Part shown: piece by piece, positions 25,540 to 33,467 of the stretch | Position numbering within the stretch: position 1 is the first letter of the stretch | Layout: every line of letters starts with the position of its first letter | Assembly: GCA_045649485.1 (NCBI GenBank) | Contig: JAZRPZ010000020.1 | Coordinates: 26,691-90,690 of the forward strand | Direction of reading: 5' to 3' | Source: RUG11247 sp045649485 | Lineage (GTDB): Bacteria > Bacillota > Clostridia > Christensenellales > Aristaeellaceae | DNA length: 64,000 nt | Program-made: the position numbers and the translations under genes | Notes under the pieces: model-generated | Told to the model about the DNA's origin: nothing | Databases searched by the model: none | The model's input: only the letters and a program-made list of their open reading frames with translations

Positions 25540-25740
25540 TTACTTGTTGAAGCAGCGCTTCATAAGGCCTTCAAATGCATTTCTGTGCCGAGCCTTATCG
25601 CGTGCCATTGCCGGATACATGCCGACCCCGGTGCACTCGCCCATGAAGTTGGCGCGCAGGTCCTCGAGGATCACTTCGGGAGCGCACCTGGCGACGCCGA
25701 CGACATGCCCGGCGATCTGTTCCGCAGGCTGCCTCTGTAT
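25540..25740 (-). pseudogene. Decayed rubrerythrin copy with internal deletion
   Basis: Minus-strand frame reading QPAEQIAGHVVGVAR, then LRANFMGECTGVGMYPAMAR and DKARHRNAFEGLMKRCFNK, then stop. It aligns with the intact rubrerythrin at 26917-27462 (HVVGVAQ, LRANFEGECSEVGMYLAMAR and DEARHGKAFEGLLKRYFGK). The segment between MYLAMAR and the later HEMARDEARH is missing; the join falls exactly at the repeated MAR codons, as expected from deletion between short repeats. The rubredoxin part upstream is unrecognisable, lacks its cysteines and has no start. Two of the helices that hold the diiron site are gone, so no enzyme can result. Confidence 0.75.
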
Positions 25741-25884
25741 GCGATGGGCTTCGGATGGGTCTGCGTCGCGCTCGACCGCATCATGAAAAAAGAAAATCCG
25801 AATGTTTTTCGTGCAGTGGTGACGGTCCTCGGAGGGATCGTCCTCTCTTTCGGAACGATGGAATCTTTCCGCGGGCGGGAATAA
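25729..25884 (+). pseudogene. Possible C-terminal remnant of a membrane protein
   Basis: The plus frame ends in LPLYAMGFGWVCVALDRIMKK... and then AVVTVLGGIVLSFGTM, a membrane-segment-like stretch, before a charged tail and stop. LPLY-x-x-GFGW resembles the last segment of branched-chain amino acid carriers, but the match is short and from memory. No start exists. It abuts the end of the rubrerythrin homology, so the two remnants may mark a rearrangement. Confidence 0.25.
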
Positions 25885-25917
25885 AGCTGTCCGGAGAAAG
25901 AATTCCGGAATTTACCC

Positions 25918-25946
25918 TTGACACGGTTCCATACATTCATTATAAT
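25918..25946 (+). promoter_or_regulatory. Promoter of the degV gene
   Basis: TTGACA at 25918-25923, 17-base spacer, TATAAT at 25941-25946. Confidence 0.85.
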
Positions 25947-25987
25947 GAAAAAAATCTGGAATTCATGACATAAGAAAGGTGTGTACA

Positions 25988-26833
25988 ATGCGTATAATTA
26001 CTGATTCCGCCGCCGATTTCACCAACGAAGAACTGCAGGAGCTTGATATACGCTGCGTTCGCACACAGGTACTGTTCGGCGATGAAACTTTTACGCCGGG
26101 AGTGGATCTGTCCGAAGAAGAATTCTGGCAGCGCCTGATGGCCGGAGAGGATTCCAAGACTTCCCAGCCATCGCCGCAAGCATTCCTTGACGCTTTTGAA
26201 GATGCGGAAAAGGATGGCGAAGAGGTTGTTTATATCAGCATTTCGTCCGCCCTTTCCGGCACGATCCAGAGCGCAAACATCGCGGCATCCATGATGAAGG
26301 ACAATTCCGGCATTCACATCGTGAACTCCCTCTGCGGTGCGGCCGCTCAGAAACTGCTTGTGATGCACGCCTGCAAGCTGCGCAGCGAGGGCATGCTCAA
26401 GGCCAGAGAGATCGCAAACAAGATTGAAGCTCTGCGCAGCCGCGTGCGCCTGCTGGCCGGCGTTGATACGCTGGAGAACCTTGGACGCAGCGGACGCATC
26501 CCCCGTTCTATCGCCACCCTCGGCAAGATCGCGCAGCTCAAGCCGCTGCTGGAGCTTTCCAAAGATGGCAGAATCGTGCTCGCGGGCAAGGCCATCGGAC
26601 GACGCAAGGCCATCGAGCAGCTGGTAAAGAAAATCGCCTCCTACAAAATAGACCGGCTGCATCCCGTGATTCCGTTCTATTCCTACGCCCGTGAAAACTG
26701 CAATTCCCTTCTGCAGAAGCTGAAGGAATTGGGAATCCATGTGGCCGAAGAAAAGATGAGCGCGATCGGTACCGCCATCGCCCCTCACATCGGTCCGGGT
26801 GCCTACGGCGTGACTTTCATAGAAGCAGAATGA
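25988..26833 (+). CDS. DegV family fatty-acid-binding protein
   Basis: A 281-residue DegV protein. These bind a fatty acid and, as FakB, present it to the kinase FakA for phospholipid synthesis. The start RIITDSAADF is the family motif. SQPSPQAFLDAF and YISISSALSGTIQSA line the lipid and phosphate sites, and LENLGRSGRIP follows near residue 160. The start at 25988 uses AAAGGTG. It lies between a decayed and an intact rubrerythrin gene, on the opposite strand. It is somewhat richer in GC than its neighbours by eye. Confidence 0.87.
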   Translation: MRIITDSAADFTNEELQELDIRCVRTQVLFGDETFTPGVDLSEEEFWQRLMAGEDSKTSQPSPQAFLDAFEDAEKDGEEVVYISISSALSGTIQSANIAASMMKDNSGIHIVNSLCGAAAQKLLVMHACKLRSEGMLKAREIANKIEALRSRVRLLAGVDTLENLGRSGRIPRSIATLGKIAQLKPLLELSKDGRIVLAGKAIGRRKAIEQLVKKIASYKIDRLHPVIPFYSYARENCNSLLQKLKELGIHVAEEKMSAIGTAIAPHIGPGAYGVTFIEAE

Positions 26834-26872
26834 CACGTTTCCGATTGCAAAACAGAAACCTCATGCACACGA

Positions 26873-26904
26873 AAAAAGATGATCCCGAAAGGGATCATCT
26901 TTTT
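26873..26904. terminator. Bidirectional terminator between degV and rubrerythrin
   Basis: AAAAGATGATCCC-GAAA-GGGATCATCTTTT, a GNRA-capped stem with A-run and T-run on the two sides. Confidence 0.85.
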
Positions 26905-26916
26905 GATTGATCGGAA

Positions 26917-27462
26917 TTACTTGCCGAAGTAGCGCTTCAGCAGGCCTTCGAAAGCCTTGCCATGGCGGGCTTCGTCGCGGGCCATTTCATGCACGGTGTC
27001 ATGGATGGCATCCAGGTTCAGTTCCTTGGCCAGCTTAGCCAGCTCAAACTTGCCTGCGGTTGCGCCGTTCTCGGCGTCAACGCGCAGCTCCAGGTTCTTC
27101 TTGGTGGAAGCGGTCACGACTTCGCCCAGCAGCTCGGCGAACTTTGCGGCGTGCTCAGCCTCTTCGAAAGCAGCCTTTTCCCAGTACAGGCCGATCTCGG
27201 GGTAGCCTTCACGGTGTGCAACGCGTGCCATTGCCAGGTACATGCCTACTTCGGAGCACTCGCCTTCGAAATTGGCGCGGAGGCCTTCGATGATGCGCTC
27301 GTCTGCACCCTGTGCAACGCCTACAACGTGCTCAGCGGCCCAGGTCTTCTCAGCAGCCTGCTCCTTGAACTTCTCGGCGGGAACCTTGCATACGGGGCAC
27401 TTTTCGGGGGCAGAGTCGCCTTCGTGAACATAACCGCAAACGGTGCAAACAAACTTCTTCAT
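26917..27462 (-). CDS. Reverse rubrerythrin
   Basis: A 181-residue peroxide-detoxifying protein. The rubredoxin domain is at the N-terminus (CTVCGY and CPVCK), followed by the diiron four-helix bundle with ExxH-type ligands in NFEGECSE, FEEAEHAAKF and ARDEARHGKAF. This domain order defines reverse rubrerythrins, which in clostridia reduce H2O2 and O2 with NADH-derived electrons. The second ATG (27462) is chosen because AGGAGG is eight bases upstream; the first ATG is too close. A decayed copy lies 1.2 kb away. Confidence 0.9.
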   Translation of the reverse strand: MKKFVCTVCGYVHEGDSAPEKCPVCKVPAEKFKEQAAEKTWAAEHVVGVAQGADERIIEGLRANFEGECSEVGMYLAMARVAHREGYPEIGLYWEKAAFEEAEHAAKFAELLGEVVTASTKKNLELRVDAENGATAGKFELAKLAKELNLDAIHDTVHEMARDEARHGKAFEGLLKRYFGK

Positions 27463-27492
27463 TATCATTTCCTCCTGTTATTTAACGCTTAT

Positions 27493-27555
27493 CTCTCAGT
27501 GAGAGGTTGTTTATTGCTTACGTCTATTATATACCACAGGCGGATATATTTGAAA
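27493..27555 (-). promoter_or_regulatory. Rubrerythrin promoter and leader inverted repeat
   Basis: A -10 TATAAT (27526-27531 on the complement) with a weak -35 TTTCAA 18 bases upstream. The leader holds the perfect inverted repeat CTCTCA-G-TGAGAG (27493-27505), a possible operator. It is not a PerR box. Confidence 0.45.
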
Positions 27556-27641
27556 CACATAAAATTGCTTTTTATAAAAAATATTTTTAGATAATATTTC
27601 AAACTGCCAACCGTTCGCAATTACCATAGAAAAAACAGAAA

Positions 27642-27682
27642 AGAAAATCCCGGTGCCAATTCTGTACGGCATCGGGGATTGA
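27642..27682 (-). terminator. Terminator of the era-recO operon
   Basis: On the minus strand AATCCCCGATGCC and GGCACCGGGATT pair with one bulge, followed by TTCTTTTC. Confidence 0.6.
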
Positions 27683-27694
27683 AATATGATTATG

Positions 27695-28423
27695 TCAGAC
27701 AACACTGCCTGCCGGCGGATGGAATTTCTCGGGAATGGTTATGCGCTTTGTGATGTATCCGCGCATATGCTTTGCGGCGGCCGGCCAATCTTCATGACCG
27801 TTCAGCTTTTCAAATGCCTCGAATTTCGTCTGCGGCAGTCTGTAGAGAATACGCCTTGCACCGTAGGATATGAAAGGCGCTGTATCGCTGCATGATATGC
27901 ACACCGCGCCTCCGCGTATTGTGTCAAAACGTGCGGCGTCGTCAAGAGGCTTTCCACAGCGTACACAGGAATCCACGCGGGGCAGCATACCCTCAATAGC
28001 CATAAGGTGCGCTTCGTATGCAAACGTAATAAGCGCAGGCTCAAAATCAGAATAGCACAGATACGCCAGTGCCTTCAGTGTCAGCATGAATACCTCGCCG
28101 GAGGGCATGTCGGGCAGTACCAGCGCATCCAGAAGACGCATCCAGTATACACCGTGCACAAGTCGGTCGTAATCGCTGCGAAGGGGGAAGAAGCTTTCTT
28201 TTATCTGGCAGAGTTCAACAGAATAGCGTCCGTTCTTTTCGAACAGAGTGTATTCTCCGGACGTGAACAGTTCGGCAGCATTGACCAGCGGCGACTTCAG
28301 ACGCCGGCAACCCCGGGCAACGGCTTCTATCCTGCCGTGCTTCGGGGTCACCAGTGTAAGCATGCGGTCGTAATCGCCGTAATCCGCGTGGCGTATTACA
28401 AGCGCGTCGGTTACGATACGCAT
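27695..28423 (-). CDS. recO: DNA repair protein RecO
   Basis: A 242-residue recombination mediator that loads RecA onto SSB-coated DNA and anneals strands. It has the N-terminal OB fold (VTDALVIRHADYGDYDRMLTL), a helical middle, and the zinc motif CVRCG...CISC near residue 150. Length matches the family. Its ATG shares one base with the era stop (TAATG), so it is translationally coupled. This is the usual era-recO order in Firmicutes. Confidence 0.92.
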   Translation of the reverse strand: MRIVTDALVIRHADYGDYDRMLTLVTPKHGRIEAVARGCRRLKSPLVNAAELFTSGEYTLFEKNGRYSVELCQIKESFFPLRSDYDRLVHGVYWMRLLDALVLPDMPSGEVFMLTLKALAYLCYSDFEPALITFAYEAHLMAIEGMLPRVDSCVRCGKPLDDAARFDTIRGGAVCISCSDTAPFISYGARRILYRLPQTKFEAFEKLNGHEDWPAAAKHMRGYITKRITIPEKFHPPAGSVV

Positions 28424-29310
28424 TATTCGTCTATATAGCCGAGGGTGCGCAGGTCGCTTGCGCGGTCGCGCCAGCCTTCGCGGATCTTGATCCACAGACG
28501 CAGATTGACCTTTGCGCCCATGAGCTTCTCGATATCCTCGCGTGCCTGCATGCCGATCTTCTTCAGCATAGCGCCCTGCTTGCCGATGATGATGGACTTG
28601 TGGGAAGCGCGCTCGCAGTAGATATCTGCGTGCATCTCGTAGTAATTATCGCGTACCTTCTTTATCTCCAGCATGTCTACGCCGATACCGTGGGGTACTT
28701 CGTCGCGCAGGTTCAGAAGTGCCTTTTCACGGATGATCTCAGCGCAGAGCAGACGCTCGGGCTGGTCGGTCATCATGTCGTCGGGGAAGTACTTGGGGCC
28801 GACGGGCAGGGATTCGGAGATGAGGCGCAGCAGGATGTCCATGTTGTCGCCGCGCTTTGCGGATACGGAAACGATCTGGTCGAAGCCGCAGTCGTGCAGC
28901 TTTGCCAGCTGGGGCATCAGCTTTTCGGGGTTGGCGATGTCGATCTTGTTGATGGCCAGGAACTTGGGGCAGTTCATGGTGGAGAGCTGCTCCAGAATGG
29001 CCCTGTCATGGTCGCCGATGAAGGTGCCGTCAACTACTGCCAGCACTGCGTCAACGCCGTCCTTGGCGTCTTCAGCGGTCTTCATCATGTACTGGCCCAG
29101 CTTGGTGCGGGGAGTGTGCAGACCGGGGGTGTCAACAAAAACGATCTGCCAGTTTTCACGGGTGGCTACGCCCAGCAGCTTGGAACGGGTGGTCTGGGGA
29201 TGATTGGAAACGATAGCGACCTTTTCGCCGATGAAATGGTTCATGATGCTGGACTTACCGACATTGGGACGACCGAGTATTGCTACAAATCCGCTTCTGA
29301 ATTCAGACAT
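28423..29310 (-). CDS. era: GTPase Era
   Basis: A 295-residue ribosome-assembly GTPase that binds the 3' end of 16S rRNA. The G-motifs are GRPNVGKSS (G1), TTRSKL (G2), DTPGLH (G3), NKID (G4) and SAKRG (G5). A C-terminal KH domain includes IIIGKQGAMLKKIG. It lies between the YbeY fusion and recO, a conserved RNA-maturation neighbourhood. Confidence 0.95.
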   Translation of the reverse strand: MSEFRSGFVAILGRPNVGKSSIMNHFIGEKVAIVSNHPQTTRSKLLGVATRENWQIVFVDTPGLHTPRTKLGQYMMKTAEDAKDGVDAVLAVVDGTFIGDHDRAILEQLSTMNCPKFLAINKIDIANPEKLMPQLAKLHDCGFDQIVSVSAKRGDNMDILLRLISESLPVGPKYFPDDMMTDQPERLLCAEIIREKALLNLRDEVPHGIGVDMLEIKKVRDNYYEMHADIYCERASHKSIIIGKQGAMLKKIGMQAREDIEKLMGAKVNLRLWIKIREGWRDRASDLRTLGYIDE

Positions 29311-29339
29311 TGATCAAATACCTCTCTGTAATTTATGTA

Positions 29340-30242
29340 TCAGACGGTGATGCCGAGGTCTGCGGGACCGAAGGATTCGGGAAGCAGTTCCTCGATGGTC
29401 TTAACTACGATGTTCTTGCTGCCGTATTCGGCTACGATTACCTTCATTCCGGGCACTGCAAACTCGTTCAGTACCTGACGGCATACGCCGCAGGGCCATG
29501 CCATACCGGAAGAACCGACGATGGCAACGGCAGCGAACTTGGTGGCGCCGTTGATAACGGCATTGCCGGCGGCGCAGCGCTCGGCGCAGATGGTGGCTCC
29601 ATAGGAAGCGTTCTCAAAATTGGTGCCCTTGAAGGTGCGTCCGTCGGTGGCAAGTATGCAGGCGCCGACCTTGTGGTTGGAATAGGGAGAATAGCTCATC
29701 TGCATGGCTTCGCAAGCCAGTTCAAAAAGTCTTTCGTCAGTCATGGTATCGTCCTTCCATAGCTTGAGTTCGCGCATTGCACGCTTTTCCATTTCGCGCA
29801 TGCGTGCCTTGTCGTCGTCTGTCATGTGGTCATAACCCATCAGATGGAATGCGGAATGGGCGGCAAGATAGCCGATCTCCCTGCGCAGGGAATGTCCGAA
29901 TTCATCTGCCTGCGCCTTGGCGCGGGGGAGGGAAATGACGCAGTCGCCCAGATACACCATGCCGATGGAAGGGTCGTAGGCGCGCTTCAGCCGCTTGGGG
30001 CAATCGCGTGCGGTCTTTCCTTCGGGAAAGGCTATCTCGGGGTATGAGAGTACGTCGGTGGGACGGTCAACGCCGCGGGTGGCAAGATTCAGCTTGTGTA
30101 TCTCCTCATCGTCTACGATGCGAACGGACATCAGCCCTTCGGCGATGCCTTCCTGATTGCAGCAGGCGCGGACGATGGATTCGAGAAATTCCTCAATGCC
30201 CTCGGGCACATTTTCGGTTTCGATGAATAATTCGATCGCCAT
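29340..30242 (-). CDS. ybeY: YbeY endoribonuclease fused to cytidine deaminase
   Basis: A 300-residue fusion. Residues 1-160 are YbeY, the 16S rRNA maturation nuclease, with the zinc motif HSAFHLMGYDH near 129. Residues 167-300 are a cytidine deaminase: NFENASYGATICAERCA holds the His/Cys-Ala-Glu type site, and WPCGVCRQV the second zinc cysteines. In most Firmicutes these are separate neighbouring genes. The junction is in frame, with no stop. An internal ATG at 29744 follows GGAAGGA by seven bases, so free deaminase could also be made. The YbeY start is one base past the pgpH stop. Confidence 0.88.
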   Translation of the reverse strand: MAIELFIETENVPEGIEEFLESIVRACCNQEGIAEGLMSVRIVDDEEIHKLNLATRGVDRPTDVLSYPEIAFPEGKTARDCPKRLKRAYDPSIGMVYLGDCVISLPRAKAQADEFGHSLRREIGYLAAHSAFHLMGYDHMTDDDKARMREMEKRAMRELKLWKDDTMTDERLFELACEAMQMSYSPYSNHKVGACILATDGRTFKGTNFENASYGATICAERCAAGNAVINGATKFAAVAIVGSSGMAWPCGVCRQVLNEFAVPGMKVIVAEYGSKNIVVKTIEELLPESFGPADLGITV

Positions 30243-30243
30243 A

Positions 30244-32466
30244 TCAGTTCTCCGCTGCACTTTCGGCAGGCTTGGGTTCGTCTGTCACGGGTTCGTCGGT
30301 CGCGGGTGCGGCAGGCTCTGCAGGCTGCGTAACGGTCTCGGCAGCCGTTGCGGGAGCAATCTCTTCGGGCTTGGGCAGAGTGGTGGTCTGACGGGGCGGC
30401 AGCTTTACATCGGGATACTCGATGCGTTCGTGGAATACGCCGGTTAGCACGGTTATGAATGCATTGGCGATTTTCTCAAGGTCGCCGAAAGTCAGCTGAC
30501 AGTGGCTGAGCTGTCCGTCATTCATCTTGGAATTGATGAGCTTGCGCACCATCTGTTCAACTTTCTGCGGGTCGTGACTGGGCATGGAACGGGTCGCGGC
30601 TTCGGTAACATCGGCAAGCATTACCACCGCTGCTTCACGGCGGGCAGGTGCCGGACCATCATAACGGAAGTCACTGATGTCGATATCATCGCCGTAGAGT
30701 TTCTTTGCCTTGTCGTAGAAGTAAAGTACGGGGGAATCGCCGTGATGACGGCCGATTATTTCAAGCAGTTCTTCGGGCAGGTGTTCCTTCTGACCGAGCT
30801 GCAGACCATCGCGGGGATGCGCGGTCAGTATCGCAGCGGAAACGCGGGGATCGGTGCGGTCATGGGGATTATCGCCCAGCTGGTTTTCCTTGAAATACAT
30901 GGGACGCATCAGCTTGCCGATATCGTGGTAATATGCGCCTACCCTTGCAAGCAGTGCATTTGCACCGATGGCGTTTGCGGCGGCGTCGGCAAGATTAGCA
31001 ACGATGATGGAATGATGATAGGTGCCGGGTGCTTCAAGCAGCAGCCTGTGCAGCAGGGGCTGATTGGGATTGGAAAGCTCCAGCAGCTTTGCGTTGGTAA
31101 CGAGGTTGAACATCCATTCCAGCAGCGGCTGCAGACCGATGCAGATAACGGAGGAGAGCAGCGCGCCGGAAGCAGCCCAGCCGGCATTGATGAATACGGC
31201 AGACATGCTTGCACTGCTGATAAGTCCGATACCGAGAGTTGTGAGGAAATTGCTCACAGCAACGGCAACGCCAGCCAGCAGTACGGAAGTACGCTGCATC
31301 TTGCGGGTAAGTACCATGCTGACCAGGGGACCGGAGATGATGGTCATTACGATGGTAGAGAAAGATGCCATGGAAAGCACGCCCTGAGTAGAGGACGCAA
31401 AAAGCGCAGTCATGAAACCGAGGATAATGTTCACGAAGAGCGCCAGTTTGTGCTCGAGCAGCGTAGCTATCAGCATAAGACCCAGCGCAACGGGCATCAG
31501 GTAAATGTTGAGCTGCGCCATGACCATGCTGAGTGCCATAACCAGTACCATAATGAGTACCAGAAGCACGAGCTTGCGGGTGTTTTTGTACATCTCGCGC
31601 ATGTACATGTGGATGTACAATGCCAATGCAGACACGATAAGAGCATCGATAAGCGCGATGCCGAGAATGAGCATGGTGTCGAATCTGGAATCCTTGATAA
31701 GACCCAGTGCATCCAAAAGCTGATAGTCGCCTTCGGTAACGATGTCACCTTCGCGCACTACAACTTCGCCCTTTACGCACATCTGCACTTCAACAAGATC
31801 ACGTGCCTTCTGACGGTTGAGTTCAGTGGTCTCTTCGTCAATAAGCATGTTGGGCTGTATCGTTGCACGGGCTATGGAGACTACTACGTTTACAAGAGGT
31901 GTGCTGTGGCCTTCGCTCAGCAGTTCGCGGGATATCTTGGCCAGAGCAGCGCTTTCCTGTCCTTCGGGAAGAGTGGAAACGAGAGTTTCACGCAGCATGC
32001 CGCGGGCAGATATGAATATGGCTTCGATCTCTTCATCATCTGCCTCAAGCAGGATACCCAGTTCATTACGGGTGAGGTCTACGCCTATATCGCGCTGTAT
32101 CTGACGGAATTTGGAATCGCCCATGTTCTCGATATCATCTATCTCGGTTTTCCTCAGGGCGGTTATCGCAGTATAAGCGGCGTTAAAGTCGTTTACTACC
32201 TTGCCGGTAACGGAACTGTCGATGCTGCCGTAAGAGTAATCTACGGCAGCCGCAGCTTCGTCGCGCAGTCTTTCGGTTACATATGCGTCTTCAACGTCTT
32301 TTGTTGCAAATATCGTTACAGGCGCGGGATAACCTGTCTTGATATCGTACTGCTCAGGCGATACCATTGCAAACAGCATGACAAACATGAGACAGTACAA
32401 CACCAGCCAGATGATCATGGGCCGTAAAAGACGACCGGATCTGAAAACTGAAATCATCTTGCGCAT
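30244..32466 (-). CDS. pgpH: c-di-AMP phosphodiesterase PgpH (YqfF)
   Basis: A 740-residue membrane enzyme of the 7TMR-HD class. One N-terminal membrane helix, an extracytoplasmic domain (about 45-260), then roughly seven membrane helices (270-470), then a cytoplasmic HD domain with HDIGK near residue 520. PgpH hydrolyses the second messenger c-di-AMP. The last 45 residues form a Pro-, Glu- and Ala-rich tail that is probably disordered. It lies in the phoH-pgpH-ybeY order common in Firmicutes. The matching synthase, cdaA, is at 40206-41081. Confidence 0.92.
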   Translation of the reverse strand: MRKMISVFRSGRLLRPMIIWLVLYCLMFVMLFAMVSPEQYDIKTGYPAPVTIFATKDVEDAYVTERLRDEAAAAVDYSYGSIDSSVTGKVVNDFNAAYTAITALRKTEIDDIENMGDSKFRQIQRDIGVDLTRNELGILLEADDEEIEAIFISARGMLRETLVSTLPEGQESAALAKISRELLSEGHSTPLVNVVVSIARATIQPNMLIDEETTELNRQKARDLVEVQMCVKGEVVVREGDIVTEGDYQLLDALGLIKDSRFDTMLILGIALIDALIVSALALYIHMYMREMYKNTRKLVLLVLIMVLVMALSMVMAQLNIYLMPVALGLMLIATLLEHKLALFVNIILGFMTALFASSTQGVLSMASFSTIVMTIISGPLVSMVLTRKMQRTSVLLAGVAVAVSNFLTTLGIGLISSASMSAVFINAGWAASGALLSSVICIGLQPLLEWMFNLVTNAKLLELSNPNQPLLHRLLLEAPGTYHHSIIVANLADAAANAIGANALLARVGAYYHDIGKLMRPMYFKENQLGDNPHDRTDPRVSAAILTAHPRDGLQLGQKEHLPEELLEIIGRHHGDSPVLYFYDKAKKLYGDDIDISDFRYDGPAPARREAAVVMLADVTEAATRSMPSHDPQKVEQMVRKLINSKMNDGQLSHCQLTFGDLEKIANAFITVLTGVFHERIEYPDVKLPPRQTTTLPKPEEIAPATAAETVTQPAEPAAPATDEPVTDEPKPAESAAEN

Positions 32467-32471
32467 TTATA

Positions 32472-33467
32472 TCAGACCTGCCTTCTGTGGGGAGCTTCCT
32501 TCTTTGCGGAGTGCTTTTCATATGCGCGTACGATGGCCTGTACCAGTTCGTGGCGCACAACGTCGCGATGGGTGAGATTGACGATGCCGATGTCATCCAC
32601 GTTCTTCAGAACCTCGATGGCTTCGGTCAGACCGGATTTCTTGCCGAGGGGCAGGTCGATCTGAGTAACGTCGCCGGTGATTACCATTTTGGAGCCCATA
32701 CCCATTCGGGTAAGGAACATCTTCATCTGTTCGGAGGTGGTGTTCTGTGCTTCGTCGAGAATGATGAACGCATCGTTCAGGGTACGTCCGCGCATGTAGG
32801 CAAGGGGCGCGACTTCGATAGCCTGACGTTCTACCAGACGCTGATATGCCTCAACACCAAGCATGTCATGCAGTGCGTCGTAAAGGGGACGCAGGTAGGG
32901 GTCTACCTTCTGGGCAAGGTCGCCGGGCAGGAAGCCAAGCTTTTCGCCGGCTTCTACTGCAGGACGGGTGAGGATGATCTTTTCGATCTCCTTGTTCTTG
33001 AAGGCAACTACGGCCATAGCGATGGCAAGATAGGTCTTACCGGTACCTGCGGGACCTACTGCGAAGGTACAGGTATTCTTCTTGATCGCATCGATATACT
33101 GCTTCTGGCCCAGGGTCTTGCACTTTACCTGTCTTCCGCGGTAAGTGATCGCAATGACATCGCGCATGATCTCGCCTATGCGGTCAGCCTTGCCTTCGCT
33201 TGCCAGTTCGATCGCATAACGGATGCGGGTGCGGTCAATGGGCTCGCCGCGCAGCACGATCTCATGCAGTTTCTCAAGGGTCAGCTTTGCAAGAGATACC
33301 TTTTCCGGTTCGCCGGTGAGAGCTACATCGCCTGCGTGAGCAAATATCTCTACGCCCAGTTCTTCCTTGAAAAGAGGGATGTTCTCCTCGCGTATTCCGA
33401 ACAGACCCATGAAGTGTTCGGAGTTGTCGAGGTTCATATGCTCAGTGGTAAGGAGCTGTTCAGTCAA
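32472..33467 (-). CDS. phoH: PhoH-family RNA helicase/ATPase
   Basis: A 331-residue PhoH (YbeZ-type) ATPase. Walker A is VGPAGTGKTYLA near residue 133 and Walker B FIILDEAQN near 230. An N-terminal small domain precedes them. PhoH proteins work with YbeY in RNA maturation; the ybeY fusion lies two genes downstream. The start is a TTG at 33467, with GGAGG nine bases upstream, overlapping the end of yqfD by eight bases. The first ATG is ten codons later. Confidence 0.92.
   Translation of the reverse strand: MTEQLLTTEHMNLDNSEHFMGLFGIREENIPLFKEELGVEIFAHAGDVALTGEPEKVSLAKLTLEKLHEIVLRGEPIDRTRIRYAIELASEGKADRIGEIMRDVIAITYRGRQVKCKTLGQKQYIDAIKKNTCTFAVGPAGTGKTYLAIAMAVVAFKNKEIEKIILTRPAVEAGEKLGFLPGDLAQKVDPYLRPLYDALHDMLGVEAYQRLVERQAIEVAPLAYMRGRTLNDAFIILDEAQNTTSEQMKMFLTRMGMGSKMVITGDVTQIDLPLGKKSGLTEAIEVLKNVDDIGIVNLTHRDVVRHELVQAIVRAYEKHSAKKEAPHRRQV

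Noticed and set aside
25525..25884. Full plus-strand frame of 119 codons in the rubrerythrin remnant region
   Set aside because: Its first two thirds are the complement of rubrerythrin-like codons. Only the last 52 codons were kept, as a doubtful remnant.
27493..27620. PerR operator before the rubrerythrin gene
   Set aside because: AT-rich stretches look tempting, but no TTATAATNATTATAA-like palindrome is present.
30502..32427. Plus-strand frame of 641 codons opposite pgpH
   Set aside because: Antisense of an unambiguous membrane phosphodiesterase; its composition is His- and Gln-rich, as expected from a complement.
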